A stretch of DNA of 64,000 nucleotides from Bolinopsis microptera (Eukaryota; Ctenophora; Tentaculata; Lobata; Bolinopsidae): NCBI RefSeq assembly GCF_026151205.1, contig NC_087076.1:8036902-8100901 (forward strand), read 5' to 3'. This document shows, in pieces, positions 10,755-24,468 of this stretch. The notes beneath the pieces were generated by a model that was given only the letters and a program-made list of their open reading frames with translations, made no database searches and was not told the DNA's origin. How positions within the stretch are numbered: the first letter of the stretch is position 1; every line of letters begins with the position of its first letter. A program made the position numbers and the translations under genes.

Positions 10755-12120
10755 CTCATCTCACCCCAGACCGCTATCAGGGTGCGTCCTGAGGATTGAG
10801 AATCTAAACCTTGTGCGCATGTAACACATTATAGCCGCAGTAGTCTTCTCCTCTCTCTGTGATAGTTTTTCAGCAGTCTCTTCTTGTGGGTACTTGTGGT
10901 GGCTTTGTGGACCCCATCCGCATTTGTTTTGAGTATATAATGGGTAAAAGGTGCCTTGTTCCACCTGATGATTCTGTTTGTTGTACTTTTCATTTTCCTC
11001 ATTTCTGAGCTTTATAGACTGATCCATATCTTTTTTTTACGAAATGTGTGAATTGGGGTGGGGTAACACAGACAACAAAGAATTTTTGTTACAAATGTGC
11101 TCCAGAGACCTCGGAGGATACATCAGGTGCAAAAAAAAAAAGCCCCCCCCCCCCTACCCCCCCCCTATCCCCAAGGCAAAAAAAAAAAAATTTATTTTAT
11201 TTTTTTGGGGACCAACAATTACTCATTATCAAGGGGTATCAATGCTGGCTTCAGTCACTACATCTCTGCATACTTCACGCGCCAGCCTGCATTTAGAAAC
11301 GCGATGTTGTTTGTGTCTCATAGAACATAGCCACCGTTCTTGCATATAAGTGAGTGATTCACATTATTTTTCTCCTCCACAAGCACAGTGAAAGGGGTGT
11401 TAAGGGATCTCCCAACCATAACGCAAGTACAGGAGCATCACGGACTCAATCGTTGTTCTGGGAGTAGCCAAATCTCTTCATGGAGAGTGCAGTAAGCACA
11501 TCCTGAACCATTCTCTTTGATGAACTGGAGAGGATCTCTTTAGGATGGGATCTCTTTACACTGTCCTCTATTGGATTTGCTAACCGTAATAAGTGTTTTC
11601 TCCTTGATTGCCCTTGAGACTTTATTATAAATGCATTTTGAATTGACATGTTGTAATGTTTCAAGGGTGTTTTGCTGGTTGATAATCAGGGTCCTGTGAG
11701 GTCTTTTTTGTGATGGTGACTGAGGCTGTGAATTCCTATTGCAGTTTTTCAACTGGGTTGGAGATACCTGGGCCCACCAAGTCCTGACCTGCAATGCTAA
11801 ATCGGAGCGTCCAAGTTCTGATACGTTCTTACCCAAGATTGCTGTAATAAAATCTGTTCTGATGCAATCCTCCAATGGTTGAAACAAGTGACTTATACCC
11901 GGGATGGTCCCTCTGGAATGAACGTCCACCGGTGACGAAATTCCCTTAGTAATATGCAGTTCAAGATGGCACTTTGGGCTTCCTCAACACAATTGATGAC
12001 ACAGCTTGATGTCCCTGACAAACCATTTATGGACTTTAATCTGAGACCATGATTAGTTTCGTAAAAGCTTCGCTGCCAATTGGCTGCATCCCAAAGGCGG
12101 TCTCCTTCAGACTTCAATTT
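10755..12120 (-). mobile_element. Decayed retrotransposon reverse-transcriptase relic
   Basis: Minus-strand fragments in several frames are recognisable as the C-terminal part of a reverse-transcriptase polyprotein family found in cnidarian genomes. They include WDAANWQRSFYETNHGLRL and SGTSSCVINCVEEAQSA (11893-12117), then GISHLFQPLEDCIRTDFI with AILGKNVSELGRSDLALQVR (11540-11929). The terminal CYMRTRFRFSILRT lies near 10770-10830. Stops and frame changes separate the pieces, so it is not functional. Family assignment rests on remembered similarity and the exact element class is left open. Confidence 0.6.
11128..11212. repeat. Low-complexity A-run / C-run tract
   Basis: Runs of A, C, A and T follow each other within 85 bp, inside the retroelement relic. 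Reading frames spanning it are low-complexity artefacts. Confidence 0.9.
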
Positions 12121-12870
12121 TAATACCTTTGCCTGAAATACTTTCTGCGCAAGATCTAGGTCCTACGCGTATTCTTCACATCAGACGGTCTTACTGGCTT
12201 TGGGGGGTAATCCATACTTTGGTCCTTGCTCCAACAGCGTATCCCCCATATCTAATAGCGCTTCAATCTTGCCACCAGCACTAACAGTCGTCTGCATACT
12301 TGACTGTTGCAAACACGGGGTTGGAGGCTGTGGCTAGGCATCTACTAGAGGCTTTATCCTAACGCATAGAATGCCATTGCTGCTACATCCCCTGAGTTGA
12401 ACCTCCTCAGACTAAATGTTGGTTGGTCCCTAGTATTAATGATCTGTCTGCTGGCTTTTGGTAGTGGTTCTTTAGAGAGTACTGGATATAGCGGAGGACA
12501 GATTCCTCATGAAACATTTGTGAAGGGCTGCTTCTCTATTAAGACGATTGAAACGCATTATCAAGCGTCACCTGTAGTAATTGCTTCAGTGTCACAGTCT
12601 TCCCAGATCAGTCTCATTGGCTAGACTGAAGCCCTATTCCGGAGTTGAGCCCCTGCACAGGTCTGCAGTGGGCCAGCAGCATAGTGTTACAGTTTGAGAA
12701 AGACATTAGATAACTGACTTTTTTCCATGATTCTGCGTAAAAAAAAAAAAAAAAAATATCTCCCCGATTTCCAATTGTCATTACACCAGGTTTTCCCGTT
12801 CTTACCGGGCCTTTACAAGAGGGATTAATCTGCAATTCAGTGAACTCTTTCATACAGCTATGATGCTTCT

Positions 12871-13570
12871 GGTGGATTGGGTCAGTGGCCTTGTTCGTCG
12901 GCAGAAAATCGATGTATCCTTAAAGGGAGATACGGTGCTTCAAGACGGAAGCACTAGCAGACAAAGAAAAGGTGATCAGACTGCAGGGCCAGCTGCTGAT
13001 GCAGAAGGACGAACAACTACAGTTGCTTAAGACGTCTGTTGAGGAGACAGTCCAAACAACGGTGGAGTCAGGGATTCAGAACTATAGTGCAGCTGTTCAA
13101 CAGAACAGTGCAAGTGGTATAGTACGGTCTGCAACAGTAAAATCCTGAAGAAGGTGATGAAGAGTGTGGCTGCAGAGGAGGACAGGAGCAAGAACCTGAT
13201 CGTGTTTGGGCTGAAAGAAGAGGAGGAAGAACAGCTTCCAGCGCTAGTTACCGCAGTTTTGGAGGAGATCGGGGAGAAACCTCACTTCGAAGCGACTAGA
13301 GTCGGTTGGAAGAGGCCAGGTAGTACGGCTATCCGACCAGTCAAGATCACCGTCCCAAGCTCAACAGCGGTTCATCAGATTCTGATGAAAACAGGGAGAC
13401 TGAGGGAGAAGCACAAAGATGTATGGATATGTCCAGACAGATCCAGCGAAGAACGAGCAACAAGGAAGCATCTGGTCACTGACCTGAAGAAGAAGAGGGC
13501 GGAACAGACTCATCTCGACCACTACATCCGGTACGGGAAGGTATGTAGCCGTGATAAGAAGTCATCATGA
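12871..13570 (+). mobile_element. Non-LTR retrotransposon ORF1-like relic
   Basis: An N-terminal coiled-coil stretch (LADKEKVIRLQGQLLMQKDE, about 12945-13140) is followed after a one-base frame change by an intact 138-residue reading at 13154-13570. The latter contains AAEEDRSKNLIVFGLKEEEE, RVGWKRPGSTAIRPVKITVP, and PDRSSEERATRKHLVTDLKK. This order (coiled coil, RRM-like NLIVFGL, RPVKI, PDRS.EER..) is typical of ORF1 proteins of cnidarian non-LTR elements. The frame change, the stop before the domain and the lack of a linked reverse transcriptase mark it as a fragment. Confidence 0.75.
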
Positions 13571-13912
13571 GTTACACTCTCGGACACTGATCAGTATATA
13601 TGAAGGAGTGATGATTATTTTAAGAATTTTCAGACGTTATCTGTATTTAAGAGACAACTATATATTTTGAATATTTTATTATTTGATTGTTTCACACTTT
13701 TCATATCTCATAATTTTATTACTAGGTGGAGGTGATGTTATTGAGACTTTGGGCGGCCATAAAACTCCTGTTTTGAAAGTTGTCCTCTGTACTTGTTTCA
13801 CTGACCCACGCTTTATAGCATTTATACATCTCGGCCCATTTTTTATGTTTGTTCGACTTGCTGTACATTTGTATATTTGCTATTTTGTAAAGTTTCAAAT
13901 CAAAAAAATCAG

Positions 13913-16900
13913 TTGACTGACTAATTGGTTGCAGGTCAGAAATTCGGCCGAAACTGTAAAATTTCGGCCCTGGAAATTTCAGCTCCAAAAACTGAAAATG
14001 GGACAGAGTATGGGACAGTATGATTTTCCAATTTTTTTCGAGATTTTGATTTCCAGTACCCCAATTTGGTTTTATACCATCCTCAATTAACTGACTAATT
14101 GGTTTGTGGGCAAAAATTTCATCCAATCTATCAAATGTGCGTTCAGAAATTTTCATATCTGAAATGGGACAGAGTTTTGAAAATACAACTTTTCGTTTTG
14201 TTAAGATTTCTGCTGTTAGCTTCGTCTGACCCTAATCAAACTTCCAGCACCTCAATCGTGTCATTTGGCATCTATAGTTGACTGACTAATTGGTTGCAGG
14301 TCAGAAATTCGGCCGGAACTGTAAAATTTCGGCCCTGGAAATTTCAGCTCCAAAAACTGAAAATGGGACAGAGTATGGGACAGTATGTTTTTCCAATTTT
14401 TTTCGAGATTTTGATTTTCAGTACCCCAATTTGGTTTCATACCATCATCAATTAACTGACTAATTGGTTTGTGGGCAAAAATTTCATCCAATCTATCAAA
14501 TGTGCGTTCAGAAATTTTCATATCTGAAAATGGGACAGAGTTTTGAAAATACAACTTTTCGTTTTGTTAAGATTTCTGCTGTTAGCTTCGTCTGACCCTA
14601 ATCAAACTTCCAGCACCTCAATCGTGTCATTTGGCATCTATAGTTGACTGACTAATTGGTTGCAGGTCAGAAATTCGGCCGAAACTGTAAAATTTCGGCC
14701 CTGGAAATTTCAGCTCCAAAAACTGAAAATGGGACAGAGTATGGGACAGTATGATTTTCCAATTTTTTTCGAGATTTTGATTTCCAGTACCCCAATTTGG
14801 TTTCATACCATCATCAATTAACTGACTAATTGGTTTGTGGGCAAAAATTTCATCCAATCTGTCAAATGTGCGTTCAGAAATTTTCATATCTGAAAATGGG
14901 ACAGAGTTTTGAAAATACAACTTTTCGTTTTGTTAAGATTTCTGCTGTTAGGTTCCTCCGACCCGAATCAAACTTCCAGCACCTCAATCGTGTCATTTGG
15001 CATCTATAGTTGACTGACTAATTGGTTGCAGGTCAGAAATCCGGCCGAAACTGTAAAATTTCGGTTCTGGAAATTTCAGCTCCAAAAACTGAAAATGGGA
15101 CAGAGTATGGGACAGTATGATTTTTCCAATTTTTTTCGAGATTTTGATTTCCAGTACCCCAATTTGGTTTCATACCATCATCAATTAACTGACTAATTGG
15201 TTTGTGGGCAAAAATTTCATCCAATCTGTCAAATGTGCGTTCAGAAATTTTCATATCTGAAAATGGGACAGAGTTTTGAAAATACAACTTTTCGTTTTGT
15301 TAAGATTTCTGCTGTGAGCTTCCTCCGACCCGAATCAAACTTCCAGCACCTCAATCGTGTCATTTGGCATCATAGTTGACTGACTAATTGGTTGCAGGTC
15401 AGAAATTCGGCCGAAACTGTAAAATTTCGGCCCTGGAAATTTCAGCTCCAAAAACTGAAAATGGGACAGAGTATGGGACAGTATGATTTTCCAATTTTTT
15501 TCGAGATTTTGATTTCCAGTACCCCAATTTGGTTTTATACCATCCTCAATTAACTGACTAATTGGTTTGTGGGCAAAAATTTCATCCAATCTATCAAATG
15601 TGCGTTCAGAAATTTTCATATCTGAAATGGGACAGAGTTTTGAAAATACAACTTTTCGTTTTGTTAAGATTTCTGCTGTTAGCTTCGTCTGACCCTAATC
15701 AAACTTCCAGCACCTCAATCGTGTCATTTGGCATCTATAGTTGACTGACTAATTGGTTGCAGGTCAGAAATTCGGCCGGAACTGTAAAATTTCGGCCCTG
15801 GAAATTTCAGCTCCAAAAACTGAAAATGGGACAGAGTATGGGACAGTATGTTTTTCCAATTTTTTTCGAGATTTTGATTTTCAGTACCCCAATTTGGTTT
15901 CATACCATCATCAATTAACTGACTAATTGGTTTGTGGGCAAAAATTTCATCCAATCTATCAAATGTGCGTTCAGAAATTTTCATATCTGAAAATGGGACA
16001 GAGTTTTGAAAATACAACTTTTCGTTTTGTTAAGATTTCTGCTGTTAGCTTCGTCTGACCCTAATCAAACTTCCAGCACCTCAATCGTGTCATTTGGCAT
16101 CTATAGTTGACTGACTAATTGGTTGCAGGTCAGAAATTCGGCCGAAACTGTAAAATTTCGGCCCTGGAAATTTCAGCTCCAAAAACTGAAAATGGGACAG
16201 AGTATGGGACAGTATGATTTTCCAATTTTTTTCGAGATTTTGATTTCCAGTACCCCAATTTGGTTTCATACCATCATCAATTAACTGACTAATTGGTTTG
16301 TGGGCAAAAATTTCATCCAATCTGTCAAATGTGCGTTCAGAAATTTTCAAATCTGAAAATGGGACAGAGTTTTGAAAATACAACTTTTCGTTTTGTTAAG
16401 ATTTCTGCTGTGAGCTTCCTCCGACCCGAATCAAACTTCCAACACCTCAATCGTGTCATTTGTTATCTATAGTTGACTGACTAATTGGTTGCAGGTCAGA
16501 AATTCGGCCGGAACTGTAAAATTTCGGCCCTGGAAATTTCAGCTCGAAAAACTGAAAATGGGACAGAGTATGGGACAGTATGATTTTCCAATTTTTTTCG
16601 AGATTTTGATTTCAGTACCCCAATTTGGTTTCATACCATCATCAATTAACTGACTAATTGGTTTGTGGGCAAAAATTTCATCCAATCTATCAGTATCAAA
16701 TGTGCGTTCAGAAATTTTCATATCTGAAAATGGGACAGAGTTTTGAAAATACAACTTTTCGTTTTGTTAAGATTTCTGCTGTTAGCTTCCTCCGACCCGA
16801 ATCAAACTTCCAGCACCTCAATCGTGTCATTTGGCATCTATAGTTGACTGACTAATTGGTTGCATGTCAGAAATCCGGCCGAAACTGTAAAATTTCGGTC

Positions 16901-19900
16901 TGGAAATTTCAGCTCCAAAAACTGAAAATGGGACAGAGTATGGGACAGTATGATTTTTCCAATTTTTTTCGAGATTTTGATTTCCAGTACCCCGCAATTT
17001 GGTTTCATACCATCATCAATTAACTGACTAATTGGTTTGTGGGCAAAAATTTCATCCAATCTGTCAAATGTGCGTTCAGAAATTTTCATATCTGAAAATG
17101 GGACAGAGTTTTGAAAATACAACTTTTCGTTTTGTTAAGATTTCTGCTGTGAGCTTCCTCCGACCCGAATCAAACTTCCAGCACCTCAATCGTGTCATTT
17201 GGCATCATAGTTGACTGACTAATTGGTTGCAGGTCAGAAATTCGGCCGAAACTGTAAAATTTCGGCCCTGGAAATTTCAGCTCCAAAAACTGAAAATGGG
17301 ACAGAGTATGGGACAGTATGATTTTCCAATTTTTTTCGAGATTTTGATTTCCAGTACCCCAATTTGGTTTTATACCATCCTCAATTAACTGACTAATTGG
17401 TTTGTGGGCAAAAATTTCATCCAATCTATCAAATGTGCGTTCAGAAATTTTCATATCTGAAATGGGACAGAGTTTTGAAAATACAACTTTTCGTTTTGTT
17501 AAGATTTCTGCTGTTAGCTTCGTCTGACCCTAATCAAACTTCCAGCACCTCAATCGTGTCATTTGGCATCTATAGTTGACTGACTAATTGGTTGCAGGTC
17601 AGAAATTCGGCCGGAACTGTAAAATTTCGGCCCTGGAAATTTCAGCTCCAAAAACTGAAAATGGGACAGAGTATGGGACAGTATGTTTTTCCAATTTTTT
17701 TCGAGATTTTGATTTCAGTACCCCAATTTGGTTTCATACCATCATCAATTAACTGACTAATTGGTTTGTGGGCAAAAATTTCATCCAATCTATCAAATGT
17801 GCGTTCAGAAATTTTCATATCTGAAAATGGGACAGAGTTTTGAAAATACAACTTTTCGTTTTGTTAAGATTTCTGCTGTTAGCTTCGTCTGACCCTAATC
17901 AAACTTCCAGTACCTCAATCGTGTCATTTGGCATCTATAGTTGACTGACTAATTGGTTGCAGGTCAGAAATTCGGCCGAAACTGTAAAATTTCGGCCCTG
18001 GAAATTTCAGCTCCAAAAACTGAAAATGGGACAGAGTATGGGACAGTATGATTTTCCAATTTTTTTCGAGATTTTGATTTCCAGTACCCCAATTTGGTTT
18101 CATACCATCATCAATTAACTGACTAATTGGTTTGTGGGCAAAAATTTCATCCAATCTGTCAAATGTGCGTTCAGAAATTTTCAAATCTGAAAATGGGACA
18201 GAGTTTTGAAAATACAACTTTTCGTTTTGTTAAGATTTCTGCTGTGAGCTTCCTCCGACCCGAATCAAACTTCCAACACCTCAATCGTGTCATTTGGTAT
18301 CTATAGTTGACTGACTAATTGGTTGCAGGTCAGAAATTCGGCCGAACTGTAAAATTTCGGCCCTGGAAATTTCAGCTCGAAAAACTGAAAATGGGACAGA
18401 GTATGGGACAGTATGATTTTCCAATTTTTTTCGAGATTTTGACTTTCAGTACCCCAATTTGGTTTCATACCATCATCAATTAACTGACTAATTGGTTTGT
18501 GGGCAAAAATTTCATCCAATCTATCAGTCAAATGTGCGTTCAGAAATTTTCATATCTGAAAATGGGACAGAGTTTTGAAAATACAACTTTTCGTTTTGTT
18601 AAGATTTCTGCTGTGAGCTTCCTCCGACCCGAATCAAACTTCCAGCACCTCAATCGTGTCATTTGGCATCTATAGTTGACTGACTAATTGGTTGCAGGTC
18701 AGAAATTCGGCCGAAACTGTAAAATTTCGGCCCTGCAAATTTCAGCCCAAAAACTGAAAATGGGACAGAGTATGGGACAGTATGATTTTCCAATTTTTTT
18801 CGAGATTTTGATTTCAGTACCCCAATTTGGTTTCATACCATCATCAATTAACTGACTAATTGGTTTGTGGGCAAAAATTTCATCCAATCTATCAAATGTG
18901 CGTTCAGAAATTTTCATATCTGAAAATGGGACAGAGTTTTGAAAATACAACTTTTCGTTTTGTTAAGATTTCTGCTGTGAGCTTCCTCCGACCCGAATCA
19001 AACTTCCAGCACCTCAATCGTGTCATTTGGCATCTATAGTTGACTGACTAATTGGTTGCAGGTCAGAAATTCGGCCGAAACTGTAAAATTTCGGCCCTGC
19101 AAATTTCAGCTCCAAAAACTGAAAATGGGACAGAGTATGGGACAGTATGATTTTCCAATTTTTTTCGAGATTTTGATTTCCAGTACCCCAATTTGGTTTC
19201 ATACCATCATCAATTAACTGACTAATTGGTTTGTGGGCAAAAATTTCATCCAATCTGTCAAATGTGCGTTCAGAAATTTTCATATCTGAAAATGGGACAG
19301 AGTTTTGAAAATACAACTTTTCGTTTTGTTAAGATTTCTGCTGTGAGCTTCCTCCGACCCGAATCAAACTTCCAGCACCTCAATCGTGTCATTTGTTATC
19401 TATAGTTGACTGACTAATTGGTTGCAGGTCAGAAATTCGGCCGAACTGTAAAATTTCGGCCCTGGAAATTTCAGCTCGAAAAACTGAAAATTGGACAGAG
19501 TATGGGACAGTATGATTTTCCAATTTTTTTCGAGATTTTGATTTTCAGTACCCCAATTTGGTTTCATACCATCATCAATTAACTGACTAATTGGTTTGTG
19601 GGCAAAAATTTCATCCAAGCTGTCAAATGTGCGTTCAGAAATTTTCATATCTGAAAATGGGACAGAGTTTTGAAAATACAACTTTTCGTTTCGTTAAGAT
19701 TTCTGCTGTTAGCTTCCTCCGACCCGAATCAAACTTCCAGCACCTCAATCGTGTCATTTGGCATCATAGTTGACTGACTAATTGGTTGCAGGTCAGAAAT
19801 TTGGCCGAAACTGTAAAATTTCGGCCCTGGAAATTTCAGCTCCAAAAACTGAAAATGGGACAGAGTATGGGACAGTATGATTTTCCAATTTTTTTCGAGA

Positions 19901-22900
19901 TTTTGATTTCCAGTACCCCAATTTGGTTTCATACCATCATCAATTAACTGACTAATTGGTTTGTGGGCAAAAATTTCATCCAATCTATCAAATGTGCGTT
20001 CAGAAATTTTCAAATCTGAAAATGGGACAGAGTTTTGAAAATACAACTTTTCGTTTTGTTAAGATTTCTGCTGTTAGCTTCCTCCGACCCGAATCAAACT
20101 TCCAGCACCTCAATCGTGTCATTTGGCATCTATAGTTGACTGACTAATTGGTTGCAGGTCAGAAATTCGGCCGAAACTGTAAAATTTCGGCCCTGCAAAT
20201 TTCAGCCCAAAAACTGAAAATGGGACAGAGTATGGGACAGTATGATTTTCCAATTTTTTTCGAGATTTTGATTTCCAGTACCCCAATTTGGTTTCATACC
20301 ATCATCAATTAACTGACTAATTGGTTTGTGGGCAAAAATTTCATCCAATCTGTCAAATGTGCGTTCAGAAATTTTCATATCTGAAAATGGGACAGAGTTT
20401 TGAAAATACAACTTTTCGTTTTGTTAAGATTTCTGCTGTGAGCTTCCTCCGACCCGAATCAAACTTCCAACACCTCAATCGTGTCATTTGTTATCTATAG
20501 TTGACTGACTAATTGGTTGCAGGTCAGAAATTCGGCCGGAACTGTAAAATTTCGGCCCTGGAAATTTCAGCTCGAAAAACTGAAAATTGGACAGAGTATG
20601 GGACAGTATGATTTTCCAATTTTTTTCGAGATTTTGATTTCAGTACCCCAATTTGGTTTCATACCATCATCAATTAACTGACTAATTGGTTTGTGGGCAA
20701 AAATTTCATCCAAGCTGTCAAATGTGCGTTCAGAAATTTTCATATCTGAAAATGGGACAGAGTTTTGAAAATACAACTTTTCGTTTCGTTAAGATTTCTG
20801 CTGTTAGCTTCCTCCGACCCGAATCAAACTTCCAGCACCTCAATCGTGTCATTTGGCATCATAGTTGACTGACTAATTGGTTGCAGGTCAGAAATTTGGC
20901 CGAAACTGTAAAATTTCGGCCCTGGAAATTTCAGCTCCAAAAACTGAAAATGGGACAGAGTATGGGACAGTATGATTTTCCAATTTTTTTCGAGATTTTG
21001 ATTTCCAGTACCCCAATTTGGTTTCATACCATCATCAATTAACTGACTAATTGGTTTGTGGGCAAAAATTTCATCCAATCTGTCAAATGTGCGTTCAGAA
21101 ATTTTCATATCTGAAAATGGGACAGAGTTTTGAAAATACAACTTTTCGTTTTGTTAAGATTTCTGCTGTGAGCTTCCTCCGACCCGAATCAAACTTCCAA
21201 CACCTCAATCGTGTCATTTGTTATCTATAGTTGACTGACTACTTGGTTGCAGGTCAGAAATTCGGCCGAACTGTAAAATTTCGGCCCTGGAAATTTCAGC
21301 TCGAAAAACTGAAAATTGGACAGAGTATGGGACAGTATGATTTTCCAATTTTTTTCGAGATTTTGATTTTCAGTACCCCAATTTGGTTTCATACCATCAT
21401 CAATTAACTGACTAATTGGTTTGTGGGCAAAAATTTCATCCAAGCTGTCAAATGTGCGTTCAGAAATTTTCATATCTGAAAATGGGACAGAGTTTTGAAA
21501 ATACAACTTTTCGTTTCGTTAAGATTTCTGCTGTTAGCTTCCTCCGACCCGAATCAAACTTCCAGCACCTCAATCGTGTCATTTGGCATCTATAGTTGAC
21601 TGACTAATTGGTTGCAGGTCAGAAATTTGGCCGAAACTGTAAAATTTCGGCCCTGGAAATTTCAGCTCCAAAAACTGAAAATGGGACAGAGTATGGGACA
21701 GTATGATTTTCCAATTTTTTTCGAGATTTTGACTTCCAGTACCCCAATTTGGTTTCATACCATCATCAATTAACTGACTAATTGGTTTGTGGGCAAAAAT
21801 TTCATCCAATATGTCAAATGTGCGTTCAGAAATTTTCAAATCTGAAAATGGGACAGAGTTTTGAAAATACAACTTTTCGTTTTGTTAAGATTTCTGCTGT
21901 GAGCTTCCTCCGACCCGAATCAAACTTCCAGCACCTCAATCGTGTCATTTGTTATCTATAGTTGACTGACTAATTGGTTGCAGGTCAGAAATTCGGCCGG
22001 AACTGTAAAATTTCGGCCCTGGAAATTTCAGCTCGAAAAACTGAAAATGGGACAGAGTATGGGACAGTATGATTTTCCAATTTTTTTCGAGATTTTGATT
22101 TCAGTACCCCAATTTGGTTTCATACCATCATCAATTAACTGACTAATTGGTTTGTGGGCAAAAATTTCATCCAATCTATCAAATGTGCGTTCAGAAATTT
22201 TCATATCTGAAAATGGGACAGAGTTTTGAAAATACAACTTTTCGTTTCGTTAAGATTTCTGCTGTTAGCTTCCTCCGACCCGAATCAAACTTCCAGCACC
22301 TCAATCGTGTCATTTGGCATCATAGTTGACTGACTAATTGGTTGCAGGTCAGAAATTTGGCCGAAACTGTAAAATTTCGGCCCTGGAAATTTCAGCTCCA
22401 AAAACTGAAAATGGGACAGAGTATGGGACAGTATGATTTTCCAATTTTTTTCGAGATTTTGATTTCCAGTACCCCAATTTGGTTTCATACCATCATCAAT
22501 TAACTGACTAATTGGTTTGTGGGCAAAAATTTCATCCAATCTGTCAAATGTGCGTTCAGAAATTTTCAAATCTGAAAATGGGACAGAGTTTTGAAAATAC
22601 AACTTTTCGTTTTGTTAAGATTTCTGCTGTGAGCTTCCTCCGACCCGAATCAAACTTCCAGCACCTCAATCGTGTCATTTGTTATCTATAGTTGACTGAC
22701 TAATTGGTTGCAGGTCAGAAATTCGGCCGGAACTGTAAAATTTCGGCCCTGGAAATTTCAGCTCGAAAAACTGAAAATGGGACAGAGTATGGGACAGTAT
22801 GATTTTCCAATTTTTTTCGAGATTTTGATTTTCAGTACCCCAATTTGGTTTCATACCATCATCAATTAACTGACTAATTGGTTTGTGGGCAAAAATTTCA

Positions 22901-24468
22901 TCCAATCTATCAAATGTGCGTTCAGAAATTTTCATATCTGAAATGGGACAGAGTTTTGAAAATACAACTTTTCGTTTTGTTAAGATTTCTGCTGTTAGCT
23001 TCGTCTGACCCTAATCAAACTTCCAGCACCTCAATCGTGTCATTTGGCATCTATAGTTGACTGACTAATTGGTTGCAGGTCAGAAATTCGGCCGAACTGT
23101 AAAATTTCGGCCCTGGAAATTTCAGCTCCAAAAACTGAAAATGGGACAGAGTATGGGACAGTATGATTTTCCAATTTTTTTCGAGATTTTGATTTCAGTA
23201 CCCCAATTTGGTTTCATACCATCATCAATTAACTGACTAATTGGTTTGTGGGCAAAAATTTCATCCAATCTGTCAAATGTGCGTTCAGAAATTTTCATAT
23301 CTGAAAATAGGACAGAGTTTTGAAAATACAACTTTTCGTTTTGTTAAGATTTCTGCTGTTAGCTTCCTCCGACCCGAATCAAACTTCCAGCACCTCAATC
23401 GTGTCATTTGGCATCATAGTTGACTGACTAATTGGTTGCAGGTCAGAAATTCGGCCGAAACTGTAAAATTTCGGCCCTGCAAATTTCAGCCCAAAAACTG
23501 AAAATGGGACAGAGTATGGGACAGTATGATTTTCCAATTTTTTTCGAGATTTTGATTTCCAGTACCCCAATTTGGTTTCATACCATCATCAATTAACTGA
23601 CTAATTGGTTTGTGGGCAAAAATTTCATCCAATCTGTCAAATGTGCGTTCAGAAATTTTCATATCTGAAAATGGGACAGAGTTTTGAAAATACAACTTTT
23701 CGTTTCGTTAAGATTTCTGCTGTGAGCTTCCTCCGACCCGAATCAAACTTCCAGCACCTCAATCGTGTCATTTGTTATATATAGTTGACTGACTAATTGG
23801 TTGCAGGTCAGAAATTCGGCCGGAACTGTAAAATTTCGGCCCTGGAAATTTCAGCTCGAAAAACTGAAAATGGGACAGAGTATGGGACAGTATGATTTTC
23901 CAATTTTTTTCGAGATTTTGATTTTCAGTACCCCAATTTGGTTTCATACCATCATCAATTAACTGACTAATTGGTTTGTGGGCAAAAATTTCATCCAATC
24001 TATCAAATGTGCGTTCAGAAATTTTCATATCTGAAATGGGACAGAGTTTTGAAAATACAACTTTTCGTTTTGTTAAGATTTCTGCTGTTAGCTTCGTCTG
24101 ACCCTAATCAAACTTCCAGCACCTCAATCGTGTCATTTGGCATCTATAGTTGACTGACTAATTGGTTGCAGGTCAGAAATTCGGCCGGAACTGTAAAATT
24201 TCGGCCCTGGAAATTTCAGCTCCAAAAACTGAAAATGGGACAGAGTATGGGACAGTATGATTTTCCAATTTTTTTCGAGATTTTGATTTTCAGTACCCCA
24301 ATTTGGTTTCATACCATCATCAATTAACTGACTAATTGGTTTGTGGGCAAAAATTTCATCCAATCTGTCAAATGTGCGTTCAGAAATTTTCATATCTGAA
24401 AATGGGACAGAGTTTTGAAAATACAACTTTTCGTTTTGTTAAGATTTCTGCTGTGAGCTTCCTCCGAC
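13913..24468. repeat. 366 bp satellite array, about 29 copies, with dimeric and higher-order structure
   Basis: Unit starts (TTGACTGACTAATTGGTTGC) fall at 13913, 14278, 14644, 15010, 15376, 15741, 16107 and so on to 24150, a period of 365-366 bp; the last copy stops near 24468. Each unit is a diverged dimer. TTGACTGACTAATTGGTTGC opens a 174 bp half and TTAACTGACTAATTGGTTTG opens a 192 bp half, and both halves share TCAGAAATT and CTGAAAATGGGACAGAG. Copies are highly similar, with diagnostic variants recurring at multiples of the unit. An open minus-strand frame of about 97 codons recurs in most units because the period is near 3 x 122. It is broken by indels in many units and is not annotated as a gene. 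Confidence 0.97.

Noticed and set aside
11044-11349. Proline/lysine-rich frames on the plus strand
   Set aside because: They are translations of the poly-A/poly-C tract.
14261-24426. A recurring 97-codon minus-strand frame (MYFQNSVPFSDMKISERTFD...) in almost every satellite unit
   Set aside because: It arises because the satellite period is near a multiple of three. Single-base indels break it in many units, and both strands show similar recurring frames; it is not evidence of a protein array.
13913-24468. CRISPR-like or protein-repeat reading of the array
   Set aside because: Units are 366 bp, contiguous and without unique spacers, in animal DNA.
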